From positions 29,880 to 93,879 of the forward strand of contig JAEUIN010000102.1 in the NCBI GenBank assembly GCA_016793115.1: a stretch of 64,000 nt of DNA, given 5' to 3'. Origin of the DNA: Planctomycetaceae bacterium (GTDB taxonomy: Bacteria > Planctomycetota > Planctomycetia > Pirellulales > PNKZ01). Below, in pieces: positions 57,301 to 64,000 of this stretch (the first letter of the stretch is position 1; the number at the start of each line of letters is the position of its first letter). Below the pieces are notes generated by a model. That model saw nothing but the letters and a program-made list of their open reading frames with translations. It searched no databases and was not told the origin of the DNA. Made by a program: the position numbers and the translations under genes.

Positions 57301-57937
57301 AGGCGAGTTGCCGATCGCCCGAGTTTCCTTCCGCAACCTGCGCATCGGCGACGGACAAGGTCGGCTGGCTCGGAACACGTTGGAGTTGAAGCGATTCGAT
57401 AACGGCGTTGCGATCGGATCCGCCGAGGTCGCGCAGTCTTAGCGTAAAAGCGCCGTCGACGATATCCACGGCGAACGTGCGTTGAACGACCTGGCCGGCC
57501 GCCGTCGTGACGGAATCGAATTGAACCCCTTCTAAAAATACGCCGACGTTATCGTGCCGATAACCGCCGAGGTCGCCGAGCGTCATCGACACTTGGTAGC
57601 GACCGCTGTTGACGAGCGCTTCAAAAGTGGCGTCGGGCGTGAAAACGAAATCGCGCAGCAACGCGCTATTCACCCCACGGTCGGCGGAGGCAAGAGAACC
57701 GCTCGTCCAGCCGAAACCTGAAGTCGTTGAATAGCGAGTACTCTCGCTAATCCGCACGAACCCCGCTTCCAGCGGCGAGGTATTGGTTCCGAAATCGAAC
57801 GCATACGAATCAGCCGCCAACAATGTGCGCGGCTCAAGCCCTTCCGGCCCGAGCACTTCGCACGGCTTTCGATGAAATTCGCCGGCAATTGAGCGCGAAC
57901 GGAGCCAGCGCGAGAGTTTCCGAAAGATGTCGTTCAC
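54353..57937 (-). CDS. LEPR-XLL surface protein with repeated carbohydrate-binding and Calx-beta modules and C-terminal esterase
   Basis: This 1194-residue protein begins with a basic segment and GLEPRTLLAAD, an exact LEPR-XLL signal. Then a 365-residue block occurs twice: a malectin/rhamnogalacturonan-esterase-type beta domain (about 44-187 and 409-552; AFDFGT, ADRG, LGDxGGYxHD, LRLRDLGGSDRNAVIE) followed by two Calx-beta-like domains. A third beta domain (about 772-917) leads to an alpha/beta hydrolase of the esterase D type (about 920-1194) with nucleophile elbow LGFSKSGYGAL (near 1065) and a probable histidine in KSHHWDGGW. Two aspartate or glutamate residues could complete the triad. It is probably a cell-surface carbohydrate esterase. 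Translation starts at GTG. The export module B genes begin about 1.6 kb upstream. Confidence 0.88.
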   Translation of the reverse strand: MNDIFRKLSRWLRSRSIAGEFHRKPCEVLGPEGLEPRTLLAADSYAFDFGTNTSPLEAGFVRISESTRYSTTSGFGWTSGSLASADRGVNSALLRDFVFTPDATFEALVNSGRYQVSMTLGDLGGYRHDNVGVFLEGVQFDSVTTAAGQVVQRTFAVDIVDGAFTLRLRDLGGSDRNAVIESLQLQRVPSQPTLSVADAQVAEGNSGDRQLAFRISLSEPGNADVVVNFRTYDTTAGSPSDYDTKIDSLVIAAGQTEAWIYVDVHGDSTVETDETIRLSLTSVANATVANPSAIGTILNDDSGPTLTLRLSTAAVNENQGGTAAVGTITRGGAVDAPLVVNLSSNAGGTLSLPSTVEFAAGQEAATFDIGVVNNADADGRRQYTITAAADGYAPRSALLDVLDDEPPPFAAAFDFGTASSPVAPGYQQITDRTAYNGAYGWTAGSRLAADRGTSSALTRDFVYSPDATFQVAAPNGRYEVAVILGDIGGYAHDSVGVFVEDAQFDVVTTAAGQVVQRTYLVDVVDGALTLRLRDLGGSDRNAVIEALRVTRIGAVVPSVRVVDAQAAEGDDGSKQLAFQVLLSGTSQDDVTINYRTLDSTAGSPSDYAAVVSSLLIPAGQSQGWIYVTSYGDSATEADETLTLQITAVSGATIADGTAVGTIVNDDVPPSLSLSLSTSTVNEDRAGTAAIGTVSRSGSTAAPLTVSIGISLGGAITVPATVEIEAGASSANFEITTIDNTVADGRRNVTLYAAADGFAGSATTLGVIDDDVPPFAAFFDFGTTTSPLTAGYQRVSDRTTYGTQPFGWIGGAVAAADRGGDSALTRDFVYTRDATFRIDLPNGDYVVDLILGDVGGYAHDNVGVYLEDAHYDTVTTRGGQVVARSFVVNVVDGALTLRLRDLGGSDANGVIEAMRIYAAGQTPPTSAFWPTVAGIPNALFGQPQTDSDGFLKFSINTPYQRATTNVRILLPANFDPAKQYRVVYVLPVTPNLDRTYGDGLITARNNNLQNVYDAIFVAPSFSDMPWFADNANDSSIWQESYFVDVVVPFVDSLFNHLPGAEGRYLLGFSKSGYGALALLLRNSGVFNKAVAWDSEITMSDPSGSYGYMGILGTRANFDANYRITNLIYQHQAEFINGPPRAIIYGNSGSQYYNYSPAGDAAFTQAQIPHLFLVSAPKSHHWDGGWIAGAAYALLS

Positions 57938-58317
57938 GAATCGACTCGCGACGTCAGGACACTTGTTGGCGAGCAGTCCGCGATCAGCCTGCCCAAAAAT
58001 CCACCCTAAGGTGTAGACAGATCACGAACAACCCATTCATCCCATCCAGCCAGGGTGATTACAGGTGTCCTATTTGCAACATTCATTCCTTTCCAAATTG
58101 CACTTTGTAGGTAGTACGCGCAGGATCCGCCGATGCGACAAAAAGTCGCGGTCAAATTATGTAAAGGGCGAGCGCCGGTGTGATTTACCGGACATGAAAC
58201 CGGTCACCGCGGAAGAACCCGAAGACGACTCACTGCTGCCGCTTACAGAGCGGGTAGGGCGGGAGCGACGGCGTCCCGAGACGGCGGCCAATGTTTGTGG
58301 TCAGAATCCGACGGAAG
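57938..58317. other. Intergenic region between two minus-strand genes
   Basis: This 380-base gap is upstream of the LEPR-XLL esterase gene and downstream of the methyltransferase gene. It holds the esterase promoter. A five-base hairpin GCGAC/GTCGC with five A bases in the loop at 58135-58149 is too small to weight. No coding frame or RNA gene is supported. Confidence 0.5.
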
Positions 58318-59094
58318 CTACCGAGCGGCCGAGAGGCACGACCATTGGACGCTCAAAGAGTTAGAGGTCGCGACGACTTGCGACCGGTCGTCTGCGACGC
58401 CCGCCAGACGCAGGCCATTACGCCATTCATCAGGGTTCCATTGTCGCAGGCAGCTGGCGATTGCGTCCCATGTGAAACAGAGCGGCGCTACGGGAACGAG
58501 CCAGCACCAAAAGAACCGTCGCAACTTGCCCGGCTGACGGAACCTTGCGATTGGTACCCACAATCCGACGAACACCGACAACAATGCCAGGATCAAAGAG
58601 TACCAAGTACGGCGTAACGGCTCATCGACCATGATGACGGAGTCGGAGTTTTTGAACGATGCGATCACGGCCGGGCGTAATTCCAAAGGAATATGATGCA
58701 TAACGCCCACGAACGAAATCAACGAATTTCGCAGTAGGGGCTGCGGTTGTGTGAGATCGATCCGATCGTAAATCGGCCGCACTTTGCCGGGATACTGGCT
58801 CTCAAGGCTGCGATACACGGCAACATTCGGGACTAAGTCGCAAGGAACCAGAGTGAGGTTGCCGGATTCCGGAGATTGGGCCAACAACCGAGTTAAAGGA
58901 GCCCGCCCGGCACCGACTTCCACAATCGTTTTCAATCCGAACTTTCGACACGTCGCCAATACGGCGTCGGAAGTTGTGCGATTAAATGAGCGAATTCCGG
59001 AATGGCAGGACTCCATCATCTCATAGAGGCACTCACGAATGCCGGTCGGTAGCCAGGTAACATCGCAGAATTCAAAGAGGTAGTACGGTCGCAT
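58318..59094 (-). CDS. Class I SAM-dependent methyltransferase-like protein with membrane segment
   Basis: The 258-residue protein has motif I as TIVEVGAGRAPLTRLL, an acidic loop VPCDLVPN and post-motif SFVGVMHHIPLEL, which together make a Rossmann-type methyltransferase fold. A hydrophobic stretch follows in the C-terminal half (about 165-215: WYSLILALLSVFVGLWVPIA, then FFWCWLVPVAPLCF), which is unusual for a soluble methyltransferase and suggests membrane association and a lipid acceptor. The substrate is unknown. CTCCTT is next to the ATG but reads as the complement of a ribosome binding site, so the start is uncertain; MMESCHSG downstream is possible. Confidence 0.72.
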   Translation of the reverse strand: MRPYYLFEFCDVTWLPTGIRECLYEMMESCHSGIRSFNRTTSDAVLATCRKFGLKTIVEVGAGRAPLTRLLAQSPESGNLTLVPCDLVPNVAVYRSLESQYPGKVRPIYDRIDLTQPQPLLRNSLISFVGVMHHIPLELRPAVIASFKNSDSVIMVDEPLRRTWYSLILALLSVFVGLWVPIARFRQPGKLRRFFWCWLVPVAPLCFTWDAIASCLRQWNPDEWRNGLRLAGVADDRSQVVATSNSLSVQWSCLSAAR

Positions 59095-59578
59095 AAGGAG
59101 TGCAGTCGGCCCTGTTCTTCAATTTCAATCTCGCAAAAAAGGCGGCAGGAGCATCGCCCGTTCTATCCAAGAAAACCCACTTGGGTGTATCGAGGGGGCG
59201 GCAACCTGGGAATACCAATTTGACTGAGCGAAAGTCGTCCATGCGCAGATCACATGCTTCGTCAGTCAAAATACTTGCGGGGGTGATTGCCTACGTAACG
59301 CCTCGTATCTACCCGATGTCGTCAACACGCGGCCACCCGCGGCAAGACGGTTCAACGTAGACCAACAACAGGCTTGGACGTTCTTTATTTAGCAGGGGGG
59401 GCCGAAAAGTTCATTTTGGGGCCGCTCCGTCCCGGAACGTCAAACATCGCATCCGGGCTCCCGACGTCGCGACCTGACGGCGTACGGGAAAAAGTGCGTG
59501 CCATTCTGCTCGACCCCACCCAACGGCTGGTTAGAATCGAACAAGGCTGGCCAATAGCACCCCCGAGGGAAACCTTTC
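59095..59578. other. Divergent intergenic region before module B
   Basis: This 484-base gap is the longest in the window and should contain the promoter of the module B operon. It has an inverted pair of nine-base arms (TTTGACTGA at 59219-59227 and TCAGTCAAA at 59262-59270). GAGGGA near 59565 is the ribosome binding site of the GAF-HlyD gene. No coding frame is supported. Confidence 0.55.
59219..59270. promoter_or_regulatory. Inverted repeat arms upstream of module B
   Basis: TTTGACTGA (59219-59227) and its exact complement TCAGTCAAA (59262-59270) are separated by 34 bases, giving a centre-to-centre distance of 43 bases (about four helical turns). This fits two half-sites bound on one DNA face, or chance. 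Confidence 0.35.
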
Positions 59579-61588
59579 GTGGCGTCAACTGCGTCTCCCC
59601 CCATCGAGAATGCCGAGATAACCCAACAGCGGTTGCGTGCCTGGCTTGAGAGTCTGCAGGCGCTGGCCGAAAGTCCGATCGACAACGATCGGTTCTACGG
59701 GGAACTATTGGCACGATTGACAAAGGCTGTCAGTGCCGACGGCGGACGATTCTGGACGCAGACTACCGACGGTGGTTGGCGCTGCAATCTGAGCTTCGGA
59801 CTCGACGCGTCGGAGGAGTCGGCTGAGTCGGCCCAACAACGGCGACAACTCTTTCAAAACATCATGCAAAGCGGCCGCTCGGCCGCCGCGGTTTTGCCGG
59901 CGCCGGTCGACGCCGCAGGTCTGCCGACGAGTTCCGCCGTGTGGCAGCCGATCGCCGCCGCCGGCGTGCCGCGTGGAGTATTGGAGTTCCGTGTTCGCGT
60001 GGTGACCGAGGCCGCACAGGCGGGCGTGTTGCGATTCCTTGCGCAAGCCGCCGCCGTCGCATCGCACTTTCATCTCCTTGCCGATCGCCGCGATTACGCC
60101 GCGATGGCTTCCGTTGCGGAGGGGGAGCGCAAGTTCTATCTCAGCGCGCATCGCCACCTCGATCTCCGCAAAACCGCCCGCGTCCTTGTCGACGACGGTC
60201 GCGTGCTGCTCGGCTGCGATCGATTGACGCTCCTAGTCGGCAAGAAACGACGGCAGCGGGTCGTCGCGGTGAGCGGACAAGAGGATTTCGATCGTCGCTC
60301 TCCCACGATCGCCGCACTGCGAAAACTGGCGGTTCGCGCCGTCTCGGCGAAACGCGACCTGGTCTTTCCCGAAGGGCAATCGGATTGCGATCCGACGACG
60401 ATCGAACTCTTTGAACGCTACGTCGACGAGAGCGATGTCAAGCGCATTGTCGTCCGGCCGCTGCGGGCGCCGCCCCCCGAGAAAGAAACCGTCGGCCGTG
60501 CCGAACCGCCGATCCTCGGGGTCGTCATCGTGGAATACTTTCGGCAATTGGAGGCTCCCGCAGGCGAATCGGCCCGGCTCGAACTTGTCGCTCGTTGCGC
60601 CTCGACCGCGCTGCGTAACTCGCTCGAGCACGAGTCGATTTTCTTACACGGCCTCTGGAGCATGCTCGGCCGCTGGCGCGCCGGGCTGCTGGAAAAAGGC
60701 TCTTTGCGTCGCGCGCTGCTCATCACGACGCTGATCGCTTCCGCCGTCGCCGCGGCGATTTGGGTACCCGTCGACGACACGACCTATTGCCGCGGCACGC
60801 TGCAACCGGTCGCACGACGCAACGTGTTTACACCGCTCGACGGCACCGTTCGCAAGGTGTTTGTCGCTCACGGTCGCCGCGTAAAGCGGGGCGAACCGCT
60901 CGTCGAGTTGCGCAATACGGAATTGGAGATCGCGCAGACCGACCTGGAAGGGAAGCAGCGCACGGCCGCCGAGCAACTCCTGGCCGTCGAACGCTCGCTC
61001 CTCGACAATGCTCAGAAGTTGCAGCCGCAAGAGCGGGCTCGCCTGGCCGGCGAACAAAGTGAACTCCGCGAGCAACTCGCCTCCTATAAGCGGCAAGCGG
61101 AGTTGTTCGAAGAACGCCGCCGCCAACTTATGGTCACCAGCCCGGTCGACGGTGAAGTGACCACCTGGGACGTCGAACGTTTGCTGGGCAATCGCCCCGT
61201 TCGCCAAGGACAAGTCTTGCTGACGTTGGCCGCCGTCGAAGGAAATTGGGAATTGGAACTCAACGTACCTGATGACCGCAGCGGTCGCGTCGTCAAAGCG
61301 GCGGCCACTTCCGCCGATCCGCTTCGCGTGACGTTCAGCCCGGCGCTCGATCCGGGCGCAACGTACGACGCTCAAGTGGTCGAAATCGAGAATTCCGCCG
61401 ACGTGCGCGGGGAAGAGGGCAACACGGTCCTGGTACGGGCCGAGATCCCGCCCGCGGACGCTATGAAGTGGCGTCCCGGCGCCGAAGTCGCGGCTCACAT
61501 CCATTGCGGCCGTGCGCCGCTCGGCTACGTCTGGACGCGCGGCTTAGCCGACTTCGTCCGAACAAAAATCCTGTTCCGCTGGTTTTAG
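59579..61588 (+). CDS. GAF-domain/HlyD fusion membrane protein (module B)
   Basis: The 669-residue protein is a close structural paralogue of the 41771 gene. It has two GAF-like regions in the cytoplasmic half (about 35-170 and 190-350; LTLLVGKKRRQRVVAVSGQ) and one membrane helix (378-396, the same position as in the paralogue). The HlyD-type half follows: RGTLQPVARRNVFTPLDG, coiled coil, VTSPVDGEVTTWDVERLLGNRPV. It ends in the aromatic tail RTKILFRWF. The GTG start has GAGGGA upstream. The adaptor and M50 genes follow on the same strand with short gaps rather than the overlaps seen in module A. A GAF-gated export assembly is inferred. Confidence 0.88.
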   Translation: MASTASPPIENAEITQQRLRAWLESLQALAESPIDNDRFYGELLARLTKAVSADGGRFWTQTTDGGWRCNLSFGLDASEESAESAQQRRQLFQNIMQSGRSAAAVLPAPVDAAGLPTSSAVWQPIAAAGVPRGVLEFRVRVVTEAAQAGVLRFLAQAAAVASHFHLLADRRDYAAMASVAEGERKFYLSAHRHLDLRKTARVLVDDGRVLLGCDRLTLLVGKKRRQRVVAVSGQEDFDRRSPTIAALRKLAVRAVSAKRDLVFPEGQSDCDPTTIELFERYVDESDVKRIVVRPLRAPPPEKETVGRAEPPILGVVIVEYFRQLEAPAGESARLELVARCASTALRNSLEHESIFLHGLWSMLGRWRAGLLEKGSLRRALLITTLIASAVAAAIWVPVDDTTYCRGTLQPVARRNVFTPLDGTVRKVFVAHGRRVKRGEPLVELRNTELEIAQTDLEGKQRTAAEQLLAVERSLLDNAQKLQPQERARLAGEQSELREQLASYKRQAELFEERRRQLMVTSPVDGEVTTWDVERLLGNRPVRQGQVLLTLAAVEGNWELELNVPDDRSGRVVKAAATSADPLRVTFSPALDPGATYDAQVVEIENSADVRGEEGNTVLVRAEIPPADAMKWRPGAEVAAHIHCGRAPLGYVWTRGLADFVRTKILFRWF

Positions 61589-61643
61589 TCGCGGGCGACG
61601 CGATGACGAACAACCGTTGCCCAATTGCGCCTGGAGAAATCCT

Positions 61644-62564
61644 TTGATCGTGATGCTAACGCACGCACTTTCGCGAACACTGCCGACGTGCCTATGCGCC
61701 GTAGCCCTAGTCGGCGTCGCGGCACCTGCGGCGGAGCCGAGTGCATCGGCAAGCCCGACCACGCTCACCCATTGCCTGGTTACGGCGATCAACGACGTCG
61801 AAATCCCTTCGTTGAGAACGGGTCATCTGAAATCGATCGTCGCCAAGGAAGGCATGGAGGTCGAAGTCGATCAATTGCTTGCTCAACTGGACGACGCCGA
61901 GGCGATCCACCAACTCGCCTCGGCGGAAGCCGAACGTAAGGCCGCCCACAAAAAGGCGGATTCTAAGTTGGAAGAACTTTACGCCCAGGCCACGCATGAC
62001 GTCAGCCTGGCGGAGCATGAAGCGGCGCTCGCCGCCAACGATCTCGTCGCCAACAGCGTTTCCGACATCGAAGTGATGCGCCTAGAGTTGGCGACGAAGC
62101 AGGCCGCTCTGAAAATCGACCTCAGCCGCTTCAACCGCGACGTCCTCCAAGTCGAACTTGGCGTCGCCGACGCCAAGGCCGAACTTGCCAAAACGGACCT
62201 CGACCGCCGCAGGCTTCGCGCCCCGATTTCCGGGGAAATCGCGGAAGTCCATTTCCAGCCCGGCGAGTGGGTCGAAGCCGGCGAGACCGTGCTGCGCATC
62301 GTGCACGTCGAACAGCTTCGCGTGGAAGGCTTCGTCCGAGTACGCGACATCGCTCCGGTCGACGTCATCGGCAAACCGGTTCGCGTGCATGTCGAATTGG
62401 CCCGCGGCAAGCGTTACGAGTTCGAAGGCAAAGTCACCTTTGCCAGCCCGCTTATCGAAGCCGGCGGACAGTATCGCATTTGGGCCGAGGTGAAAAACCG
62501 CAAAGAAAACGGGCAGTGGATTTTGCGCCCCGGCATGCAGGCGGAAATGACGATCGCTCCCTAG
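61644..62564 (+). CDS. HlyD/RND-type periplasmic adaptor (module B)
   Basis: The 306-residue protein has a signal peptide, then lipoyl half VEIPSLRTGHLKSIVAKEGMEVEVDQ. A coiled-coil hairpin (about 70-180) follows, then LRAPISGEIAEVHFQPGEWVEAGE, and a beta-barrel ending IWAEVKNRKENGQWILRPG and MQAEMTIAP. It has the same order as the 40833 adaptor, including the RPGMQ/RPGLQ end motif. The start is decided by GGAG seven bases before a TTG; a GTG and ATG follow in the next three codons and one of them could be used instead. The PqqD/M50/HlyD gene starts about 50 bases downstream. Confidence 0.88.
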   Translation: MIVMLTHALSRTLPTCLCAVALVGVAAPAAEPSASASPTTLTHCLVTAINDVEIPSLRTGHLKSIVAKEGMEVEVDQLLAQLDDAEAIHQLASAEAERKAAHKKADSKLEELYAQATHDVSLAEHEAALAANDLVANSVSDIEVMRLELATKQAALKIDLSRFNRDVLQVELGVADAKAELAKTDLDRRRLRAPISGEIAEVHFQPGEWVEAGETVLRIVHVEQLRVEGFVRVRDIAPVDVIGKPVRVHVELARGKRYEFEGKVTFASPLIEAGGQYRIWAEVKNRKENGQWILRPGMQAEMTIAP

Positions 62565-62614
62565 CTTTTCAATTGTTCGCACCACACCGTTTGTTCGACG
62601 CGGACTTCTCCTGA

Positions 62615-64000
62615 ATGCGCACTTCCGATCGCCCCATCGCCTTTCGCCGCCGTCCCGATCTGGAGATCATCCAGCAACGTTTCGGCATGGAGCGCCGTTG
62701 GGTCGTCAAAGACCCGCTGTCGTTGCGGTTCTGCAGACTGAACGAACGCGAATACGCCTTATTCGAATTGCTCGACGGCGAACATAGCATCGACGACTTG
62801 GTGACGTTCTACGAAGCTAAGTTTCCGCCCGATCGCTTGCGCCCCGAAGAAGTCGCTCGCTTCGTTAACATGCTCTACCGCTCGCAGCTATTGATTCCGG
62901 AGCGCGAAGGGCACGGCATCGGCATTCACGAGCGCGGCCAAAAACGTGCCCGCGGCGAACGCCTGCGACGTTGGACCAATCCGCTGGCAATCCAATTCCG
63001 CGGCATCGATCCGGCTTGGTTGTTCGACCGGCTGTATCCGTTCGTCCGTCCGCTCTTGTCGCGTCCGTTTTTTCTCGCGAGTTGCCTGTTCATCTTGGCG
63101 GCGGTCGCGACGGCGGCCGCGAACTGGCGAACGCTCATCGGCGAGATCTCCGCCTACGAAAGCTTCTTCACGCCGACGACGATGCTCGCGTTATTGGCAA
63201 TCCTCGGCGGCGTGAAAATTTTGCATGAATTCGGCCACGGACTCGTCTGCAAGCACTTCGGCGGCCATTGCCACGAGTTGGGCGTGATGATCCTCGTGTT
63301 CACGCCTTGCCTCTACTGCAACGTCACCGACTCCTATCGCTTTCCCGATAAACGGCGTCGCGCCGCCGTCGGTGCGGCGGGTATCTACGTCGAACTTCTC
63401 TTGGCGTCGCTGGCGGTGTTCATCTGGCGGATGTCCGAACCCGGCCTGCTGCATCAACTGTGTCTCGGCGTGATGACCGTCTGCTCGGTCAGCACGGTCG
63501 TCTTCAACGGCAATCCGCTGATGCGCTACGACGGCTACTACATATTAAGCGATCTGGTTGAAGTGCCGAACCTCGCGGAACGCTGCAATGCGGTCGTTCG
63601 CAACGCGGTGTTAAAGCTGTTCAGCCGTGAGCAAGCCGACCGTGATCCATTGTTGCCCGTGCGTCGTCGCGGCTGGTACGCGGCTTATGCCGTCGCGTCG
63701 TTTCTCTATCGCATCTCCGTCACGTTCACAATTATTTTGATCCTCGTCGCCGTGGCTCGTCCCTACAAACTCGAACACCTCGCGCGAGCCCTCGGCATAT
63801 TTTCGTTGGTCACCCTCGTCGGCGTTCCGCTCTACCGGTTGTTCGCTTTCTTGCGGGTTCCCGGCCGGCTCGAATCGATGCGGCCCGGTCGACTTACCGC
63901 GGCGAGCATCGCTCTGGCCGGTTTGGTCTCCCTCTTGTTCGCCTATCCGCTTCCGCACCGTGTGCTCGGCCCGATGGCTTTGCAACCGTATCGGCCGGAC
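62615..64000 (+). CDS. PqqD-like/M50 metalloprotease membrane protein (module B), partial
   Basis: The open frame from the ATG runs to the right edge (462 codons, C-terminus missing), so it is not a complete frame here. I translated it directly. It starts with a PqqD-like region (about 30-97: RWVVKDPLSLRFCRLNEREY, LLDGEHSIDDLV, LYRSQLLIPE). The M50 core follows: HEFGH at 204-208, PCLYCNVTD at 231-239, and NPLMRYDGYYI (D306). About six membrane helices are present before the cut. Its paralogue at 38602 continues into a HlyD-type domain, so the missing part should do the same. It is the third gene of module B. Confidence 0.88.
   Translation, partial: MRTSDRPIAFRRRPDLEIIQQRFGMERRWVVKDPLSLRFCRLNEREYALFELLDGEHSIDDLVTFYEAKFPPDRLRPEEVARFVNMLYRSQLLIPEREGHGIGIHERGQKRARGERLRRWTNPLAIQFRGIDPAWLFDRLYPFVRPLLSRPFFLASCLFILAAVATAAANWRTLIGEISAYESFFTPTTMLALLAILGGVKILHEFGHGLVCKHFGGHCHELGVMILVFTPCLYCNVTDSYRFPDKRRRAAVGAAGIYVELLLASLAVFIWRMSEPGLLHQLCLGVMTVCSVSTVVFNGNPLMRYDGYYILSDLVEVPNLAERCNAVVRNAVLKLFSREQADRDPLLPVRRRGWYAAYAVASFLYRISVTFTIILILVAVARPYKLEHLARALGIFSLVTLVGVPLYRLFAFLRVPGRLESMRPGRLTAASIALAGLVSLLFAYPLPHRVLGPMALQPYRPD

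Noticed and set aside
1..64000. CRISPR arrays, insertion sequences, prophage or integron parts
   Set aside because: I found no direct repeat-spacer array, transposase, integrase or terminal inverted repeats on either strand by reading; a dedicated search was not possible.

Overview
The window looks like chromosomal DNA from a planctomycete (Planctomycetota, probably Pirellulales-like). The grounds are two very large secreted proteins with the N-terminal LEPR-XLL signal, a WD40-fused Ser/Thr kinase, a formylglycine sulfatase, Gfo/Idh/MocA oxidoreductases with Tat or Sec signals, a secreted PQQ-type propeller protein, HEAT-repeat protein and neutral ceramidase-like protein. Genes are moderately GC-rich, and many lack a clear Shine-Dalgarno sequence or start with GTG/TTG. 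No rRNA, tRNA, CRISPR array, insertion sequence or prophage was found.

Left part (1-15.6 kb): a partial secreted alpha/beta hydrolase, a cytochrome c'-like lipoprotein, and a small catabolic-looking group (MlrC/M81 metallohydrolase, divergent LuxR-type regulator, enolase-superfamily enzyme, D-2-hydroxyacid dehydrogenase). Then come HEAT-repeat and glycine-rich secreted proteins, a subtilase/six-hairpin-like pair, a KdpD/KdpE-like two-component pair without kdpFABC, and an RRM RNA-binding protein. From 15.9 to 22 kb lie four minus-strand genes (PQQ propeller, two Gfo/Idh/MocA oxidoreductases, sulfatase), a typical planctomycete polysaccharide-processing set. An operator-like repeat array precedes the PQQ gene.

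Middle (22-46 kb): a 3415-residue surface protein (cadherin-like, duplicated 250-residue units, three LamG domains nested in a CBM9-like domain) is followed by a 1694-residue kinase with about 21 WD40 repeats in an apparent two-gene operon. Next is a translationally coupled three-gene module (module A): GAF-domain/HlyD membrane protein, HlyD-type adaptor, and PqqD-like/M50 protease/HlyD membrane protein. A TolC-family outer membrane protein is divergent from it.

Right part (46-64 kb): a cytosolic Ser/Thr kinase, acetyltransferase, ceramidase-like enzyme, class IV aminotransferase, LamG-like secreted protein, and a methyltransferase/glycosyltransferase pair. A 1194-residue LEPR-XLL protein ending in an esterase domain follows, then a methyltransferase, and then a second copy of the three-gene module (module B), whose last gene runs off the window. 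The main discovery candidate is this twice-occurring GAF-HlyD / adaptor / PqqD-M50-HlyD module. Each copy lies within a few kb of a giant LEPR-XLL surface protein and one copy has a TolC partner. I propose it as an ABC-ATPase-free envelope export or maturation machine; the assignment of LEPR-XLL proteins as its substrates is inference from proximity only.
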